DNA of 64,000 nt from NCBI RefSeq assembly GCF_003568665.1, contig NZ_QXMH01000002.1, forward strand, positions 1,240,001 to 1,304,000, read 5' to 3'. The translations under genes and the position numbers were made by a program. Under the pieces are notes generated by a model. That model saw only the letters and a program-made list of their open reading frames with translations, did no database searches and had not been told where the DNA came from. Every line of letters starts with the position of its first letter. The first letter of the stretch is position 1. Shown in pieces: positions 24,412-33,402 of the stretch. This DNA is from Chitinophaga alhagiae. GTDB taxonomy: Bacteria > Bacteroidota > Bacteroidia > Chitinophagales > Chitinophagaceae.

Positions 24412-25628
24412 CTTCGATTTCACTTTCAAAGCTGGATATTAAAAAATACCTGAGATTATTGCCCTTTGCGGCTTTCGTGCTCACGTTGACTTTCTACTAC
24501 CTGTTTACTTTCCTTGCAGGTACTGCCAACAAGGGGGAGCCATCCAGCAAAAGCGCATTCAATACGGAATTGCCATCTCCTAAACTGGACGACCGGTATA
24601 AAAACAAACTCGATATCTATATGGAGGCGCGGCAGGATAGCATTCGGCGCCTGAAAGAAGCCAAACGCGATTCCGTATTGTTTCCGGTAGAAGCAGCTAC
24701 CACTGTTAGTACTGTAGGCCAACCGGGCGACATTTCACCAGCAGAGCTGCGTGGCAGTACAGTGGAAGATAGAAACGTGAAGCGGAGCAATAAGGCCATG
24801 GCTATGTTACGGGAGGCACTTTCTCGTCAGGAGGATTTACCGGAGCCCACGCCAGAGCCTCGTTTGCAGACTTACTCACGACAACCGGCGGGCACGACTG
24901 AACTCTCCCGTATGGAGGAAATTATGAATGCCGCGGCTACATCCCCCACAGACGATGCAGAATTACGAATGCTGGATGGTATGCTGGATAAAATACGGGA
25001 AATCAAGCAGCCAGGCAGCACTACATTGAACAAATCGCAAGGTCAGGATACTACGCCCGCACTATTTGCATCCTCCGTGGCACCCGCTTCGGTGGTTCCG
25101 GATGAAAATGTTGAGGGTAACGGGTTCTATGGGCTTGCCGAAGAAACCTCTGCCGATCAAACACCGGGTAGCGGCACTATCTCGGCGGTGGTACATGCCG
25201 ATCAACGTGTAAAAACCGGCTCCATTGTACGCCTGCGGCTCACCCAGGATATGTACGTGAACAATGCGCGTGTACCGGCGAATGCTTCGGTGTATGGAGT
25301 TGCCACAGTGGCCAAGGAACGCGTGCAACTGGATATAAAGCATGCTGTATATGCCAATACAGTTCTACCAATAAAACTCAGCGTTTTCGATATTGATGGC
25401 ATTCCCGGGATATCTACACCAGGGGCTGATGCCCACGATGCCAGCCGGGATGGCCTTAACCAGGTGGTACAGAACCTCGAATTGTACAGCATGGACCCAA
25501 GCATCGGCGCACAGGCAGCTGCATCGGGCATACAGGCTGCGAAGGGTCTTATTTCCAAAAAAACGAAAACCCCGTATGCCATGCTGAAGGCCAATCATAA
25601 GGTAATGCTGGTAAACGGTCGATTTTAA
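24408..25628 (+). CDS. traM: TraM conjugation protein (VirB10-like)
   Basis: The 406-aa protein has one transmembrane helix (about 17-38), a long polar Pro/Ser/Thr region spanning the periplasm, and a C-terminal TraM domain (about 250-405) with TISAVVHADQRVKTGSIVRLRL and the ending KANHKVMLVNGRF. It should form the bridge from inner to outer membrane. Confidence 0.9.
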   Translation: MTSISLSKLDIKKYLRLLPFAAFVLTLTFYYLFTFLAGTANKGEPSSKSAFNTELPSPKLDDRYKNKLDIYMEARQDSIRRLKEAKRDSVLFPVEAATTVSTVGQPGDISPAELRGSTVEDRNVKRSNKAMAMLREALSRQEDLPEPTPEPRLQTYSRQPAGTTELSRMEEIMNAAATSPTDDAELRMLDGMLDKIREIKQPGSTTLNKSQGQDTTPALFASSVAPASVVPDENVEGNGFYGLAEETSADQTPGSGTISAVVHADQRVKTGSIVRLRLTQDMYVNNARVPANASVYGVATVAKERVQLDIKHAVYANTVLPIKLSVFDIDGIPGISTPGADAHDASRDGLNQVVQNLELYSMDPSIGAQAAASGIQAAKGLISKKTKTPYAMLKANHKVMLVNGRF

Positions 25629-25646
25629 ACCAATAAACCAATAGAT

Positions 25647-26489
25647 ATGAAACAATCCATTCTCGCACTGCTTTTTTCGTTTTCTGTTTTGGCGGTTGCC
25701 GGGCAGGTGGTGGAGCTTCCTGCTCAAACTGAAGTAATTCCGTATCCATTGAAATGCGGTTATAATAAAACAACCGTATTACTCTTTCCGGCAGGCATTA
25801 AGGATGCCGACCGGGGGCGCACTGATATTATTGTGAGCCGCCAGCAAGGGCTCAACAACGTGCTGAAGGTGAAGGCCGGCAAGAAGGATTTTGAGCCCAC
25901 GAACCTCAACGTTTTCACCCTGGATGGGAAACTGTATACTTTTGAGGTGCTTTATAGCCCAACCGGCGGTGGTACATTTGACCTTTCCCTGCTAAAGCCT
26001 TCTGCCCACCATGCCGGTAAGCCGATGCCGCTTATTTTCCCCGAGCTGGAGGAATCCTCGCCGGACACCCAGTTGCGGCTAAACAAGGTGGAAGCCGCCA
26101 GACCGTTCTTCCGGCTTTCTTCCAAAGGCAGGCAGTTGAAGTTGGGGCTACAATCCATACATTTCGACTCCACGCGCCTTTATTTTCACTTTCGCATTCG
26201 CAATTCCGCCAAACTTCCATACCAGATTGATTTTTCCCGTATGTACATCACAGATGGGCGGTTGGTTCGCCGTTCATCTGCTCAACAACAGGAAATTACC
26301 CCGGAACTCTCCACAGGATTCAAAACAATACCCGGTTTGTCAACTGCCGATTTCATCTTCGTTTTAAAGCGGTTTACGATTCCTCATGGCAAAAAATTTC
26401 AACTGGAATTCAATGAAAAGAACGGTGGGCGTAGCATTCGCCTGGAAGTGCGCAACCGCCACTTATTTAGGGCTAAGCCACTTTTCTAA
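25647..26489 (+). CDS. traN: TraN conjugation protein (DUF4138)
   Basis: The 280-aa product has a signal peptide (about 1-19) and the DUF4138 pattern: KCGYNKTTVLLFPAGIKDADRG, NVLKVKAGKKDFEPTNLNVFTLDGKLYTF, then RNSAKLPYQIDFSRMYITD. It is taken as a VirB9-like outer-membrane-associated component acting with TraM. Confidence 0.92.
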   Translation: MKQSILALLFSFSVLAVAGQVVELPAQTEVIPYPLKCGYNKTTVLLFPAGIKDADRGRTDIIVSRQQGLNNVLKVKAGKKDFEPTNLNVFTLDGKLYTFEVLYSPTGGGTFDLSLLKPSAHHAGKPMPLIFPELEESSPDTQLRLNKVEAARPFFRLSSKGRQLKLGLQSIHFDSTRLYFHFRIRNSAKLPYQIDFSRMYITDGRLVRRSSAQQQEITPELSTGFKTIPGLSTADFIFVLKRFTIPHGKKFQLEFNEKNGGRSIRLEVRNRHLFRAKPLF

Positions 26490-26500
26490 AATTAAGTGCC

Positions 26501-27628
26501 ATGAACTTCGCTCAAACTGGCCCGGTAAATCGGGTTTCCGAAGCAATTGCATTGTATGCCTACCAGGAGGCTCAGGCAATAGCCCTGAATCCCGGTGGCT
26601 GGGCCATGGATAAAGCCGGCCTGGAGCTTAAACAGCGGTTCTACGAAGGCATTGCTGCAGCTTCTTACCCAATTATTTCAAATACAGAACGGCAGGCGCT
26701 ACGATATGTTCGCCACCAAATACGCCGAATGCGCGCCGCGCAGCACCCCAACTGGTGGAATAGAGTTGTTTATCATCCAGCAAGCATATTTCTGCGAAAT
26801 TTTTTACTACAGCGGCGGGAAGCGTTTCGCCAACTGGAGAACCGGCAGCGCTCTACGGTTAATCATGAGCTCCGGACCTTGAATGTACATGCATCGGTAA
26901 AGTCTCTTACCGATGCCGGTTTTAAAATCCCGATGGAATCCGTGCTGGTAAAAATGATGAACCAGGAGATGCCACATTTTCATTTCCGGTACTCAGATCC
27001 CACACGCTGCTCCAACACCGAATTTGTACTTCATTTTGAGCGCCTTCCTAACAGCAACTACTACCAGTTCAGTTCATTTACTGCCTCAGCGTTAGGTACG
27101 GGCAACACCAGTCAGGAACAGTTTCAGCAGGTATTTCGGCAAAATTTAGATGCAGAGGCTTGCCAGTCGTTGGTGACTGCCGAGGAAGCGGCAGTTTTGG
27201 TAAATGGCGGGCATGTATCCCGCATTGATACTGGAAATGAGTATTGGATTGCGCTGGATCGCACCGGCGTAAATCCACCTGGTAGAACAGCTCTAACCAG
27301 TACCGTTTTCGATTTAGATAAATCACTGAACCGTGTTCCCCTTACTAGTTTAACACCTGCACAAATGGAAAGGCTGAAAGCCGGGCTACGATCCGGCCAT
27401 CCCCGTATTGTAGAGCTGTTGATAAACAAGGAGAAAGTAAAGGCTAGAATCCAGGCAAATCCTGCTCATGGCGGACTTACCATTACCGACCTTGCTGGGC
27501 GAAAAATAGACCTCTCATCGACTACTAAAAGAAGAGCCAATTCAGCCGCAGCTAATACTTTGAAGGTAGTTGAAGACGTGCAGCAATCGGTAAATAATGG
27601 GAAGAGCAAGGGACAAAGAAACGGTTAA
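26501..27628 (+). CDS. DUF3945-like ICE protein, second copy
   Basis: The 375-aa product was not recognised as a whole. Its C-terminal part, FDLDKSLNRVPLTSLTPAQ, GLRSGHPRIVELL, RIQANPAHGGLTITDLAGRKI (about 270-345), follows the same pattern as the end of the gene at 10011 (DUF3945-like). The N-terminal 120 residues are helical and basic. It is the last gene of the tra run, 11 bp after traN, and lies just before the giant inverted repeat. It has no signal peptide, so it is probably cytoplasmic. Confidence 0.6.
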   Translation: MNFAQTGPVNRVSEAIALYAYQEAQAIALNPGGWAMDKAGLELKQRFYEGIAAASYPIISNTERQALRYVRHQIRRMRAAQHPNWWNRVVYHPASIFLRNFLLQRREAFRQLENRQRSTVNHELRTLNVHASVKSLTDAGFKIPMESVLVKMMNQEMPHFHFRYSDPTRCSNTEFVLHFERLPNSNYYQFSSFTASALGTGNTSQEQFQQVFRQNLDAEACQSLVTAEEAAVLVNGGHVSRIDTGNEYWIALDRTGVNPPGRTALTSTVFDLDKSLNRVPLTSLTPAQMERLKAGLRSGHPRIVELLINKEKVKARIQANPAHGGLTITDLAGRKIDLSSTTKRRANSAAANTLKVVEDVQQSVNNGKSKGQRNG

Positions 27629-27660
27629 GGTAAAGCGGAAGGGAAAAACAACGGGAACAT

Positions 27661-27895
27661 TCCAAAAAGAATAGAGGCAAAAAGAACGGCTAAAGTAGCC
27701 GCCCCGCTTGGAATTTCCAAACCCCGGAGGGCCATAAACACAGGGCTCGGCGGTGGGCCATGATAAAAGGCCATGCAGTGAAGCGACTGCCTGGCCTTTT
27801 ATCATGGCCCGCTCTCATTTATAGCCCCAGGGTTTGGTAATGTCCACGCGGCGCGTCTATACATGGCCTTTCTTTTTGCCTCTATTCTTTTCGGA
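27661..27895. repeat. 235-bp nested inverted repeat (giant imperfect hairpin)
   Basis: The outer arms 27661-27684 and 27872-27895 pair at 23 of 24 positions and extend inwards with few mismatches. A second block pairs 27695-27711 with 27844-27860, a third pairs 27717-27724 with 27830-27837 (CCAAACCC/GGGTTTGG), a fourth pairs 27730-27738 with 27818-27826, and a perfect 19-bp stem joins 27755-27773 to 27792-27810. This is capped by GCAGT/ACTGC (27775-27779, 27786-27790) and a 6-nt loop. The element is thus close to one long palindrome. It contains no recognisable gene and no transposase. Confidence 0.9.
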
Positions 27896-27930
27896 TTGTT
27901 CAACGCGGAAACGCACTAAAAAATAAGATT

Positions 27931-28161
27931 ATGAAAACAGTAAGTAAAGTAAATATCAAAAAATGTGAAATATGGGATAAACAAGGGTTGACTAACCCAC
28001 TGGCGTGTCTTCGCCGGCGGCTCCTTCTAGTAGCTACACTCGCCGGAGTCATAGCTACTGTTCACTGTATCAAACCCACTTTCGATTCTTCGAAGGTGGT
28101 TCTTTCTCACACATCCATTTTTCCAATTAAAATTTTAAACAATAAAATCCTTCAATCATGA
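27931..28161 (+). CDS. Possible small membrane protein
   Basis: A 76-aa open frame has a plausible ATG, an Arg-rich stretch followed by one hydrophobic segment (about 30-47), and a stop overlapping the next start by 4 bp (ATGA). No family was recognised. The overlap supports translation, but the segment also has GC-rich dyads, so it could instead be a leader region. Confidence 0.35.
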   Translation: MKTVSKVNIKKCEIWDKQGLTNPLACLRRRLLLVATLAGVIATVHCIKPTFDSSKVVLSHTSIFPIKILNNKILQS

Positions 28162-28748
28162 AAACTACAAAAAAGGAAAAACGTACACCATGGCCGTTTT
28201 CAGCCGAAGATCCCTTTGCTACTGAAAAGCAGGAAATGGATTCTAAAAATATCGAAAACACTAACTCTAAAAATCTAAACACAATGAAAACGAACAAAAC
28301 TTCCGTAAAAAAGGCTCCTGTAACCCAAAAGAAATCCGCTCCCAGCAAGCCTATTGCGAATTCTGTTAAACGGGAAGCGGCAGAACGTGCTAAGCTCTCT
28401 ATTGTGAAGGTGGAAACGCCGGGAACAGCCACGTTGCCAGGTAAGCCGGAACCCGTTACCCAACTTCAAAAAACGTTGCGCGTTGTGGACGAACTTGCAC
28501 GTAAAGTTAAACAGCGGGATGTAATGGTGGAAACAATCGATACGCTGGAAACATTCCAAATCGATCAGGAGCAAAAAGAAGGAGAATACAACGGCTGCTC
28601 ATTCACCGTAAGAGACGATAAAGGGATGAGCTGGACAATCAAAAATGTAAATTTTATTGTATCGATGCTGGAGTATGGCATCCAATGGTGCTATGCGCGG
28701 AAGGAAGCTATAGAGAAAACCATCATTCTTCCAACCAATGCCGCGTAA
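28158..28748 (+). CDS. ICE protein of unknown function
   Basis: The 196-aa product has a Lys-, Thr- and Pro-rich disordered N-terminal half and a compact C-terminal half (about 100-190) with a helix TLRVVDELARKVKQRDVMVET, a Cys-Ser-Phe-Thr strand and a final helix with YARKEAIEK. It is unrecognised. It lies before the DUF932 gene and is followed by a clear terminator. Confidence 0.6.
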   Translation: MKTTKKEKRTPWPFSAEDPFATEKQEMDSKNIENTNSKNLNTMKTNKTSVKKAPVTQKKSAPSKPIANSVKREAAERAKLSIVKVETPGTATLPGKPEPVTQLQKTLRVVDELARKVKQRDVMVETIDTLETFQIDQEQKEGEYNGCSFTVRDDKGMSWTIKNVNFIVSMLEYGIQWCYARKEAIEKTIILPTNAA

Positions 28749-28759
28749 CTTCCTGCTAA

Positions 28760-28797
28760 GAAGGCCTTCCCTGAAAATGGGGAGGCCTTCCTGTTTT
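28760..28797 (+). terminator. Terminator after the 28158 gene
   Basis: GAAGGCCT (28760-28767) pairs with AGGCCTTC (28783-28790), extended inwards by CCC/GGG, and is followed by TTTTT. Confidence 0.8.
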
Positions 28798-28815
28798 TAA
28801 CCAAATCTTACAACA

Positions 28816-29883
28816 ATGCATAATATCCATAAAAATGAAGTAACAGGTCAGCACAGCTTCTTCTCCTACAAGCAAAAAGCATGGCATCAGCTTGGGAAGG
28901 TTGTGGATGAATATCCTACCAGCGCTGATGCCATGGAATATGCTGGGCTGAATTTTACGGTGGAGCGGCGGCCGCTGCTCACGTATGATTCCAGCAATTT
29001 TTACGGCGATCCTGAATTAGATGTGCTCATTGCTGAAGTTGATGTTCCAAACTATTACGCCACAGTGCGAACCGATACCGATCAGGTGCTCGGAGTAGTC
29101 GGGTCGGATTACCACGTGATGCAGAATGTAGAAGCATTTGCGTTCTTTGATAATCTTGTAGGAGCTGGCAACGGCATCAAATATGAAACGGCTGGTGCGC
29201 TTGGCAACGGTGAGCGGATCTTTATTACGGCAAAGCTGCCCGACTATATTCATGTGGTTGGTGACGACCTGCTGGAAAAGTACCTGCTGCTTACAACTTC
29301 CCATGATGGCAGTTCCGGCATTACCGCCGCCTTTACACCTGTGCGGGTCGTTTGCCAGAATACACTGAACTCGGCCCTCCGGAACCTGAAGAACCATATC
29401 ACCTTCCGGCATACCGCTAATGCAAAGCAGCGGCTGGATAACGCGCATGAGCTCTTAGGTATTACATCGAATCTCTCCCAGGTTACAGAGGACCGCTTCC
29501 GCTTCTGGTCGAAAGTACAAATAACCGATCCGGAGGTGAAGCGGCTCATAGAGCTGGCAATGGCTCCTAGTAAGGAAGTGCTGGAAATGGTACACGCTAA
29601 TCAGTATGAGGAATGGCCCACCGTTTTCAAGAATACCTGTGAAAAGGTGCTAGAGTATGCAATGACGGCAGAGAGCCAGCAAACGCAGGCTACGCGGGGG
29701 ACCGTGTATGGCGCTTACAACGCGGTATCGGGGTATTTTCAAAATGTGCGTTCATATAGATCCCCCGAATCTAAAATGAAGAATATCTTCTACGGTGGTA
29801 CGGCACAGCAGCGCACTCAGAAAGCATTTGAAATATGCGACAGCTATGTGGTAAACGGTGCTTTGGCGCTGCATGCCAACTGA
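28816..29883 (+). CDS. DUF932 domain protein
   Basis: The 355-aa protein belongs to the phage/plasmid-like DUF932 family (TIGR03299 type). It shows AWHQLGKVVDEYPTSADAMEYAGLNFTVERRPL near the N-terminus, then LGVVGSDYHVMQNVEAFAFFDNLV and TPVRVVCQNTLNSALRN. Such proteins occur on plasmids, phages and ICEs; their function is not established. The length is normal for the family. Confidence 0.9.
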   Translation: MHNIHKNEVTGQHSFFSYKQKAWHQLGKVVDEYPTSADAMEYAGLNFTVERRPLLTYDSSNFYGDPELDVLIAEVDVPNYYATVRTDTDQVLGVVGSDYHVMQNVEAFAFFDNLVGAGNGIKYETAGALGNGERIFITAKLPDYIHVVGDDLLEKYLLLTTSHDGSSGITAAFTPVRVVCQNTLNSALRNLKNHITFRHTANAKQRLDNAHELLGITSNLSQVTEDRFRFWSKVQITDPEVKRLIELAMAPSKEVLEMVHANQYEEWPTVFKNTCEKVLEYAMTAESQQTQATRGTVYGAYNAVSGYFQNVRSYRSPESKMKNIFYGGTAQQRTQKAFEICDSYVVNGALALHAN

Positions 29884-29923
29884 TCTCGATTTGATAAATA
29901 TTCTTTAATTCAAATTATTTGTT

Positions 29924-30295
29924 ATGAAATCATTTGAAGAACTAGATAACGTCGATATCGGTTACTACCTGCATTGTTGGTTTCCTCAGCATATTCCGGG
30001 ACTATTACAGTACCTCGAAAATATGGCGCTATCCATGAGAGATGAACGCAGCAGTAAACAGCCAGATATTGAAGGAGTAGCAGCTGACGAAATGGAAGAA
30101 CTATGGGCAAAAATAGTAAGGCGTATTCAGCATGAGCCGGAATTGAAGGACAACCCCACAAGGTTCGCCGAGAGGCTTTTTGCTGGTAAAGTTGGCATTT
30201 TGAATGTTAGCTGCATTATAACATGGATAAATTTTATCAAGCACGTAAATCCGAAATTTACGGAGGCGGTAAAGTTTTTTTTCGTAAACGCATGA
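29924..30295 (+). CDS. Hypothetical ICE protein
   Basis: The 123-aa product is mostly helical with many aromatic residues near the N-terminus (GYYLHCWFPQHIP) and has no recognised domain. It follows the DUF932 gene by 40 bp with a normal ATG and may share its transcript. An intrinsic terminator follows after about 130 bp. Confidence 0.55.
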   Translation: MKSFEELDNVDIGYYLHCWFPQHIPGLLQYLENMALSMRDERSSKQPDIEGVAADEMEELWAKIVRRIQHEPELKDNPTRFAERLFAGKVGILNVSCIITWINFIKHVNPKFTEAVKFFFVNA

Positions 30296-30425
30296 TAATC
30301 GGCCACCGCAGTGCCGCCCCGTTTGGGGGAGAAAGTTTTTAAATTTTTGTTTTCGATTTATTTGGTTTTTATTATTTCATATTTTTCTCCCGCTTGCCGC
30401 GAATTTTCCGTGCGGGCGGGTGTTT

Positions 30426-30456
30426 AAAAGCTAGTTTTTCGGGACTAGCTTTTTTT
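30426..30456. terminator. Bidirectional terminator between convergent genes
   Basis: AAAAGCTAGT (30426-30435) pairs perfectly with ACTAGCTTTT (30444-30453) with TTT after it. On the other strand an A-run gives the same. It lies between the rightward gene ending at 30295 and the leftward Xre gene ending at 30455. Confidence 0.85.
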
Positions 30457-30697
30457 AGTTTAAAATATGCGGCTGTATTTCGTTGGAAGTAGGTACCAGC
30501 AGTTCAAAAATGGTTACGTGCAATAAATCTGCAAATTCTTGTAGGTTAACAATAGTAATGTTAACTTTTCCTTCTTCGATTTCTTCTAATTTCTCCGTTG
30601 AAATTTTTGCGGATTGGGCAAAAGTTATGGCGGATATCCTTTGTAAAGCCCGAATCCTGCACATATTTCTGCCAACTGTTTCAAGTATTGTAGCCAT
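30455..30697 (-). CDS. Xre-family helix-turn-helix regulator
   Basis: The 80-aa protein has an Xre/Cro HTH: VGRNMCRIRALQRISAITFAQSAKISTEKLEEIEEGKVNI, followed by the usual hydrophobic helix (LQEFADLLHVTIFELL). The ATG at 30697 is preferred to the GTG at 30700. It is a single leftward gene; three hairpins in the gap upstream may include its operator. Confidence 0.82.
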   Translation of the reverse strand: MATILETVGRNMCRIRALQRISAITFAQSAKISTEKLEEIEEGKVNITIVNLQEFADLLHVTIFELLVPTSNEIQPHILN

Positions 30698-30739
30698 CAC
30701 CCAAAATTTTCACAATTTAGGGTGTAAATATTGGGCAGT

Positions 30740-30848
30740 CGATGGGTAATAATCCATCGTAAGCAAATTTCTCCGGTTTCTGCAATAGGAAACCGGCGCA
30801 CCACGCTTGGATGTAGCAGAAATAGAATTGCGTATCGGGCGTGGTGCG
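30740..30848. repeat. Three successive hairpins in the gap before the P-type ATPase gene end
   Basis: CGATGG/CCATCG (30740-30745, 30754-30759), CCGGTTTC/GAAACCGG (30773-30780, 30789-30796) and CGCACCACGC/GCGTGGTGCG (30797-30806, 30839-30848) are all perfect. The second and third abut directly. None has a strong T-run, so this may be a structured RNA or an operator array for the Xre gene. Confidence 0.6.
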
Positions 30849-30937
30849 AGGTTAAAGTTTTTCTTTAGGCTGGAGGGGCGGAATTTCGAGCGGAACTACA
30901 ATGAAAATCTACAAGGAAACCTGCAATGATTCCATTA

Positions 30938-33337
30938 TCAAAAATTCATTTTCTGAATACGAACAGCGTTAAGGATTGCCAGTAACGCTACACCTACATC
31001 TGCGAAAACTGCCTCCCACATGGTCGCCAGTCCACCGGCGCCGAGAATCAGCACGATGGCCTTCACCCCAAACGCCAGGGCGATATTCTGCCAGACCACC
31101 CGATTCGTAGCTCGGCCGATCTTAATAGCAACAGGTATACGGGATGGCTGGTCTGTCTGGATCACCACATCCGCCGTTTCGATTGCGGCATCGCTGCCCA
31201 GTCCGCCCATAGCGATACCCACGTCGCTGAGCGCGAGCACCGGGGCGTCATTGATACCGTCTCCGATGAAGGCAACAACAGCACCGGGTTCTTTCTTTAT
31301 CTGCTCCACTTTCTCCACCTTATTTTCCGGCAAGAGGTTACCGAATGCACGGTCGATTTTTAGAATGGCGGCTACTTTATCTACAACGGCCTGCTTGTCA
31401 CCGCTGAGCATCGTTGTCTTGATATTCATTGCATGCAATGCCTGCACGGCTTCCTGTGCATCTTCTTTCAGTTCGTCGGAAATGGTGATATATCCGGCGA
31501 ATTTACCGTCTACCCCCACCATTACAATGGTGTCGGTGATCGCGTCCGCATCCTGCGGAACGATTATGCCCAATCTCTGCATCAGCTTGCCGTTGCCGGC
31601 AGCCACCACCTTCCCGTTAACCGTGCCTTTCAGGCCGTGCCCGCTGATTTCCTCCAGCGAATCGACGGCCAGGCCATCTACAGATTTTCCCACGTGTGCT
31701 ACGACTGCGGCGGCGATGGGGTGAGTTGATTTGCTTTCCAGCGCAGCGGCCATCGGCAGCCAGGCTTCTTCCGGCAGTTCGAAGCTGCGGACTTCCTGCA
31801 CCTTGAAAACGCCTTTGGTCAGCGTGCCGGTCTTATCCATCACCACACGGTTCACTTTGGTAATAAGATCGAGATAATTGGAGCCTTTGAACAGGATACC
31901 TTTGCGGGATGCGGCACCAATGCCTCCGAAGTAACCGAGCGGAATGGAGATCACCAGTGCGCAGGGGCACGAGATCACCAGGAAGATGAGCGCGCGATAC
32001 AGCCAATCGTTAAATACGTAATTATCGACGAAGAAGTACGGCAATAGCATGATACCGATGGCGAGGAAAACGACGATGGGCGTGTACACCCGTGCGAACT
32101 TTCGGATGAATTGTTCCGTCTTCGCTTTTCGTGTGGTAGCTTCCTGCACCATCGTCAGGATGCGCGCGAGGGAACTATCATTGAACAGTTTGGTTACTTG
32201 CAGCTCCACCACCTTCTCCTGGTTAATCATACCGGCCAGCACGGTTTCACCCTTGCGGAAAGTGGAGGGTTTGCTTTCGCCCGTCAGCGCCGCGGTATTG
32301 AAGCTGCTGCCATCATTGAGGATAACACCATCCAGCGGCACTTTTTCACCTACTTTAACCTGAATGGTTTCGCCCACTTTTACCGCCATGGGCCGCACTT
32401 CCTTGGCATTGCCGTTGACGAGCACCGTGGCGGTATCAGGGCGAATATCCAGCAACGCCTTTATGCTGCGCTTCGCACGGCTGACAGCTGCTCCCTGGAA
32501 GAGTTCTCCTACAGTGTAAAACAGCATAACGGCCACGCCTTCCGGATATTCCCCGATATAGAAGGCGCCCAGCGTGGCGATCGTCATCAAAACGAATTCA
32601 GTGAATACATCACCTTTTAAAAGCAGCCGGATACCGTGCATAGCCACAGGCCAACCTACTGGTAAATATGCGATACCATACCATACCAACCGTACCCAGC
32701 CGGTGAAGAAAGACGGCTGGATTAAATTGTCGGCTGCGAGGCCAACCATGAGCATCACGAAGCTGATGATGGCGGGCAGGTATTCCCGCCAGGGAGATGA
32801 GCTCGCCGGTGCATGTGAGTGGCCGTGTTCTACTTCAGCATCATCTTCCTCGGTGGCCACAACCTGCTCATGGGTGTGTATCGTGGAAGTAGCGCCCTTT
32901 ATTTTCACACCTTGCCGTTCGATCTCTTTCAAGATGATATCCTTGTCGGTCGCTGTCTGGTCAAATTCGATGCGAATGTTACCGGTGGCGGATACGGAAG
33001 TATCTACAATGCCGTGCACTTTCTTCAGTTGGCCTTCCACGGCCGACGCTTCGATCATTTCACGGATGGCCTCGACTTCGATCATCAGGTGACCGTACTT
33101 CCGGGAAATCGACGCGCCTGCTTCCTGGGCAAAATGTTGGATTTGCTCCAGCGATATTTCGTCGGGATCGAAATGAAAGCAAAGCCTGGCGCCATTCTGG
33201 CCATCCGCGGGAACGACGTGCGCCTTTTCAATGCCTTTATGTTGCTGCATGGCCGCGATGACGCGCTGCACGCAGGCATCCCTTTCATCCGGCACTTCCG
33301 GCAAAACCAAATCCAGGTCGATCTTGATTTTTTCCAT
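30938..33337 (-). CDS. Heavy-metal P1B-type ATPase (Zn/Cd/Pb-type exporter)
   Basis: The 799-aa inner-membrane pump has two N-terminal ferredoxin-like domains (about 1-75 and 80-148), a His/acid-rich linker (154-175), membrane segments from about 185, LTGES (351-355), the CPC metal site C457-P-C459, DKTGTLT with phosphorylated D501, the HP motif (539-540) and GDGINDAP (692-699). CPC and the His-rich linker favour Zn2+, Cd2+ or Pb2+ over Cu+. The N-terminal domains lack the CxxC motif; only one Cys (C22) is near its place. It is last in the leftward metal block and follows the TonB receptor by 65 bp. Confidence 0.93.
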   Translation of the reverse strand: MEKIKIDLDLVLPEVPDERDACVQRVIAAMQQHKGIEKAHVVPADGQNGARLCFHFDPDEISLEQIQHFAQEAGASISRKYGHLMIEVEAIREMIEASAVEGQLKKVHGIVDTSVSATGNIRIEFDQTATDKDIILKEIERQGVKIKGATSTIHTHEQVVATEEDDAEVEHGHSHAPASSSPWREYLPAIISFVMLMVGLAADNLIQPSFFTGWVRLVWYGIAYLPVGWPVAMHGIRLLLKGDVFTEFVLMTIATLGAFYIGEYPEGVAVMLFYTVGELFQGAAVSRAKRSIKALLDIRPDTATVLVNGNAKEVRPMAVKVGETIQVKVGEKVPLDGVILNDGSSFNTAALTGESKPSTFRKGETVLAGMINQEKVVELQVTKLFNDSSLARILTMVQEATTRKAKTEQFIRKFARVYTPIVVFLAIGIMLLPYFFVDNYVFNDWLYRALIFLVISCPCALVISIPLGYFGGIGAASRKGILFKGSNYLDLITKVNRVVMDKTGTLTKGVFKVQEVRSFELPEEAWLPMAAALESKSTHPIAAAVVAHVGKSVDGLAVDSLEEISGHGLKGTVNGKVVAAGNGKLMQRLGIIVPQDADAITDTIVMVGVDGKFAGYITISDELKEDAQEAVQALHAMNIKTTMLSGDKQAVVDKVAAILKIDRAFGNLLPENKVEKVEQIKKEPGAVVAFIGDGINDAPVLALSDVGIAMGGLGSDAAIETADVVIQTDQPSRIPVAIKIGRATNRVVWQNIALAFGVKAIVLILGAGGLATMWEAVFADVGVALLAILNAVRIQKMNF

Positions 33338-33402
33338 ATGAGGGCTTTATATAAGCGGCGTCCGTATTTACACGAACGCCGCCGGAGTTAAAACATAAGA
33401 TT

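Noticed and set aside
27661..27895. Giant hairpin considered as an insertion sequence
   Set aside because: No transposase frame and no clear target duplication were found; a MITE remains possible but unproven.
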